Shown here piece after piece: positions 49,561 to 64,000 of a stretch of DNA of 64,000 nt. The first letter of the stretch is position 1, and the number at the start of each line of letters is the position of its first letter. Both the position numbers and the translations under genes were made by a program. The notes below the pieces were generated by a model. It saw only the letters and a program-made list of their open reading frames with translations, ran no database searches and had not been told where the DNA came from. The stretch comes from Myxocyprinus asiaticus (Eukaryota > Chordata > Actinopteri > Cypriniformes > Catostomidae), in the NCBI RefSeq assembly GCF_019703515.2, contig NC_059346.1:11440501-11504500 (forward strand). Direction: 5' to 3'.

Positions 49561-50649
49561 AAATGAGGTACAAAAACATAAAAGTTTTAACCATTAAATT
49601 AAGATGTAGAGACTACGTCCTTTATTTAAGGCATAAACTCTCTTCAGAGGACGTGTGTCAATGCACAGAAATTAGACTCTAATTGAAATAATGACTGAAA
49701 CTGAATGTAACTACTATGCAGTAGTAACAGACAAAGGGACAGTTCAGAAAATCTTTTTGATAGATACACAAATACTGCTCTGAAAAAAGTTGCACTCAAA
49801 TCTGTTAACCAAATGTGCAAGTATTTTAGATACAAACGTTCAGTCTATATAGAGCTATAATTACTTTCCATATAATGAACAAGATGACCTAGTGGCTATT
49901 CTCTCTACAGCATACTGGGATGTCACAGTTTCAACGGATAAACTTTTCAGCATTAAAAGTCTAGTAGTGCAATAGCAGCTAACATTATTACTCCACCAGC
50001 CTGAATAATAAGCAATGGAAGTATAATGGAAGATTATGTATGGAATTCCATAAAAGGTGGATAAAAGACTGAATCTGGTTAGATCTAATTGGATTGAATC
50101 TGGTTAAATATTGAACACATGGTCATGTTTAATATTATCACTTTATAAATAATGTCAAAGTTTTCCCCTACTTGCTGAAATTGTATTCTGATGCATAGAA
50201 AACTAACATCTATAGACCATATGTATAACAATATTCCTAATTGACTTCTAAAATTCAAGCCATCTTGACAGCCAATATATTCAAGTGACCTATCAGACTA
50301 GATGCTGAATTAGCAAAGATCTCTTTTTAGTGTACTACACTATGTGCTTTATGTAGAGGAAAGGGTTTTATCAAAGGATCAGTTATAAGGAATTATATAT
50401 GGTATTACTGTAACATTACTACGCTACCATTTTTTTGAACACATTTTGCTTGCATTTCCAAATTATTTCTTACAATACGAACAGATCTATATAAAAAAAA
50501 AGATAAAATCTTGAAAAATGTATGATAATCCAAAGTAACCATTATGTAAATTAGATAATGAGGGCACTGATGACTAACTGAAGTGGGTTTGGCAGAATGA
50601 TGCACTCCGAAATCCATCCACCCATCCATTTTGGTTGTCTGTTTATCAA
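48375..50649. other. intergenic noncoding
   Basis: Repeated GGGACCGTCTGAAAA at 48560 and 48622, poly-C at 49017-49032, T-rich tracts and (AT)n at 49504-49557. May include distal 3' UTR of slc39a14, but I cannot define it. Confidence 0.45.
49504..49557. repeat. (AT)n microsatellite
   Basis: About 26 AT units. Confidence 0.96.
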
Positions 50650-50653
50650 TTAA

Positions 50654-51296
50654 AGGGATAGTTCACTCAAAAATGAAAATTCTCTCATCATTTACTCACC
50701 TTCATGCCATCCCATATGTGTATGACTGTCTTTCTTCTGCAGAACACAAACGAAGATTTTTAGAAGAACATGTCAGTGCTTTTGGTCCTTACAATGCAAG
50801 TGAATGGTGGCCAGACCTTTGAAGCTCCAAAAATCACATAAAGGCAGCATAAAAGTAATCCATAAGACTCCAGTGGTTAAATCCATATCTTCAGAAGTGA
50901 TATGAAAAGTGTGGGTAAGAAACAAATCAATATTTGAGTCCTTTTTTACCATAAACCTCCACGTTCATTTTACAAATGTGAAAGAATGTGAAAGTGAAAG
51001 TGGAGAAAAAGGACTTTAATATTGATCTATTTCTCACCCACACCTATCATATCGCTTCTGAAAATATGGATTTAACCCCTGGAGTTTTATGGATTACTTT
51101 TATGCTGCCTTTATGTGAATTTTGGAGTTTCAAATGTCTGGTCACCATTCACTTGCATTGTAAGGACCAAGAGAGCTGAGATATTCTTCTAAAAATCTTC
51201 GTTTGTATTCTGCAGAAGAAAGATAGTCATACACATTTGGGATGACATGAAGGATAGTAAATGATGAGTATTTTCATTTTTGGGTGAACTATCCCT
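50654..51296. mobile_element. foldback MITE flanked by TTAA, second full copy
   Basis: Ends AGGGATAGTTCACTC and GGGTGAACTATCCCT, TTAA at 50650-50653 and 51297-51300. Same family as 4444-5125, 643 bp. Confidence 0.9.
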
Positions 51297-52416
51297 TTAA
51301 TATGCAAGGTTACAGTGTAGAAATAAAAATGAGAAGAGCAGTACGAGTTTGGTTTAAAAAAAGATTGCAAGGAAGTAGAACAGATCTTTCTAGAGGAACG
51401 CCACTGATTTGGTCTGACATTGGTATCTCCTTTGATGAAGAGGTAAAAAAAACTAGACAAATACACAATCAACAATAACAAAAAATTTACGACTTATAGT
51501 AATCTTTTGTTTGTTTCAAGCTCTCGATGTTTGGTTTTGAGGCAATTTTTTAAATAGTGCATGGCAAATAATGAATACAGGGATAATACATTTGTGAGCA
51601 AATACTTCTTTGTAAATAAACTAAGACCTTAAAGGAATATACCGAGTACAATAGAAGTTAAGCTCAATCGACAGCATTTGTGGCATAATGTTGATTACCA
51701 CAAACAATTACTTTCTTTAACAAAAGCAAAAATCAAGGTTACAGTGAGACCCTTACAATGGAAGTAAAAGGGGCCAATTTTTGAATGAGTGCCATCTACT
51801 GGTAACTTTGTTTAGATTGTATAGTCTATAAAAATCTAGCCTCAAGGCTATGGGAAAGTTTTCCCCTTTTTTTTATTGCAGTAAAATGAGTCAGGTTTTT
51901 GGAAATATGAAAATATAGAATATGCAGAAAGCTTGTCTCTAAAAGAAAGAGGATTTTTGATTTAACGGAGAGGAAAGAAATGAGAAAATTATAAATCATC
52001 ACAAATGCCAAGATGTATACAATGGGGTGGTGGAATTCATAGTTTACAGGGATACAATTGTGTCCTAAATCTCCTTTTGAGAAAAGGCTGTCAAGACGAA
52101 TGGTAGAGGTTCCATCCACATGTTCTGGGTTTTGGATGAATCTAAAAAACGTTGACAGGTCAGTTGTGACTTGGGTCAGTTTGTTAAGGGTTCGGTCAAA
52201 ATTACTGTATGTCCAGGCTTCAATCTGAGCCCAAACTAAACCCATAACATGTCCATTTACATTATATCTTGGCCTAGTCCAGCTGGGCAATTACAAGCCA
52301 GCACAGCTGGTTCATATTTAAGTCTGGAGGTTTGACGTTAAGCCCAGGAAGTCTCAGGTTGTAGTCCAGGTACTGAGTTAGTCCTTTAGGTTTGGAGTTC
52401 TGATTTAGGTCCACTG
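51297..52416 (-). other. slc39a14 3' flank, probable 3' UTR
   Basis: Directly follows the TAG stop on the minus strand. Contains a dispersed repeat fragment at 51630-51800. A minus-strand AATAAA occurs near 51880 within a T-rich run; it could be a polyadenylation signal. No coding potential recognised. Confidence 0.4.
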
Positions 52417-63609
<11,193 letters not shown>

Positions 63610-64000
63610 CTGCAGGACACACACATACACACCCTTTAATTATATTATATTATATTGGCTAGCAGTTTACCAAAAGTGCCGATATTCTGTATAACATTAA
63701 AATGCTACAGTATACACAATAACAGTCTAATATAACAGGCACTTTCAGCACTGTCGACTTCAAGAAAGTACAGTCTGCTTAAAACATTTTTCAGACTCTC
63801 AATATTGTTTTCGTTTTCTTCTACCAATACAGTGCATGTACATGCATCACAGGAGATTTGTCATTTGTTTTCCACCTGAAAGTCATACAAATTCCCATCA
63901 CAATATCATTTCCACCACATCTCAAATTCTGTATTGTGTATAATAGAATTCCGTGGTCGAAATGACAGTGATAGAAATGACATATTTGGCCCTATTCTGA
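63610..64000. other. slc39a14 intron, upstream of the distal alternative exon
   Basis: AT-rich; short TATAT repeat at 63640-63657. No exon recognised; the preceding coding exon is outside the window. Confidence 0.5.

Overview
The window is vertebrate nuclear DNA from a teleost fish, most likely a cyprinid or close otophysan. It holds short exons with GT-AG introns, abundant Tc1, hAT and TTAA-flanked foldback transposons, a tRNA-derived SINE, a Ty3/Gypsy retroelement, solo LTRs and long (AT)n tracts. I see no bacterial or viral operon structure and no CRISPR array. Species assignment is inference from repeat content and protein similarity.

Two protein genes can be read, both on the minus strand. 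susd2 runs from its start codon at 46570 down to a transmembrane exon at 15961-16057. Fourteen consecutive exons join in frame to about 810 codons (signal peptide, somatomedin B, AMOP, VWD, sushi, transmembrane), close to the usual length of the family. Its last intron between recognised exons, 33217 to 16058, is about 17 kb and carries a damaged Gypsy element. slc39a14 (ZIP14 zinc/iron/manganese importer) has its stop at 52417; six constitutive or alternative coding exons plus a second copy of one exon are present, and the 5' coding exons lie beyond position 64000. The two copies (60670-60839 and 63440-63609) have the same length and the same phase and encode diverged versions of the same segment, the mutually exclusive exon pair known for this gene.

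Layout: 1-2750 Tc1 remnant inserted in a large foldback element; 2751-15058 AT-rich noncoding with scattered repeats; 15059-16057 3' part of susd2; 16058-33217 giant intron (hAT element with perfect 8-bp duplication, Gypsy element, nested foldback, solo LTR); 33218-46570 main body of susd2, with a GAAGT minisatellite, two solo LTR or SINE insertions and DNA transposons in its introns; 46571-52416 intergenic repeats and the slc39a14 3' flank; 52417-63609 slc39a14; 63610-64000 intron.

The genes do not form a pathway: Susd2 is a cell-surface adhesion-type protein, Zip14 a metal transporter. The interest of the window lies in the alternative exon pair, in a stop-free pentamer array abutting a splice donor, and in a readable series of nested transposon insertions. 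I did not find evidence of a new biological system.
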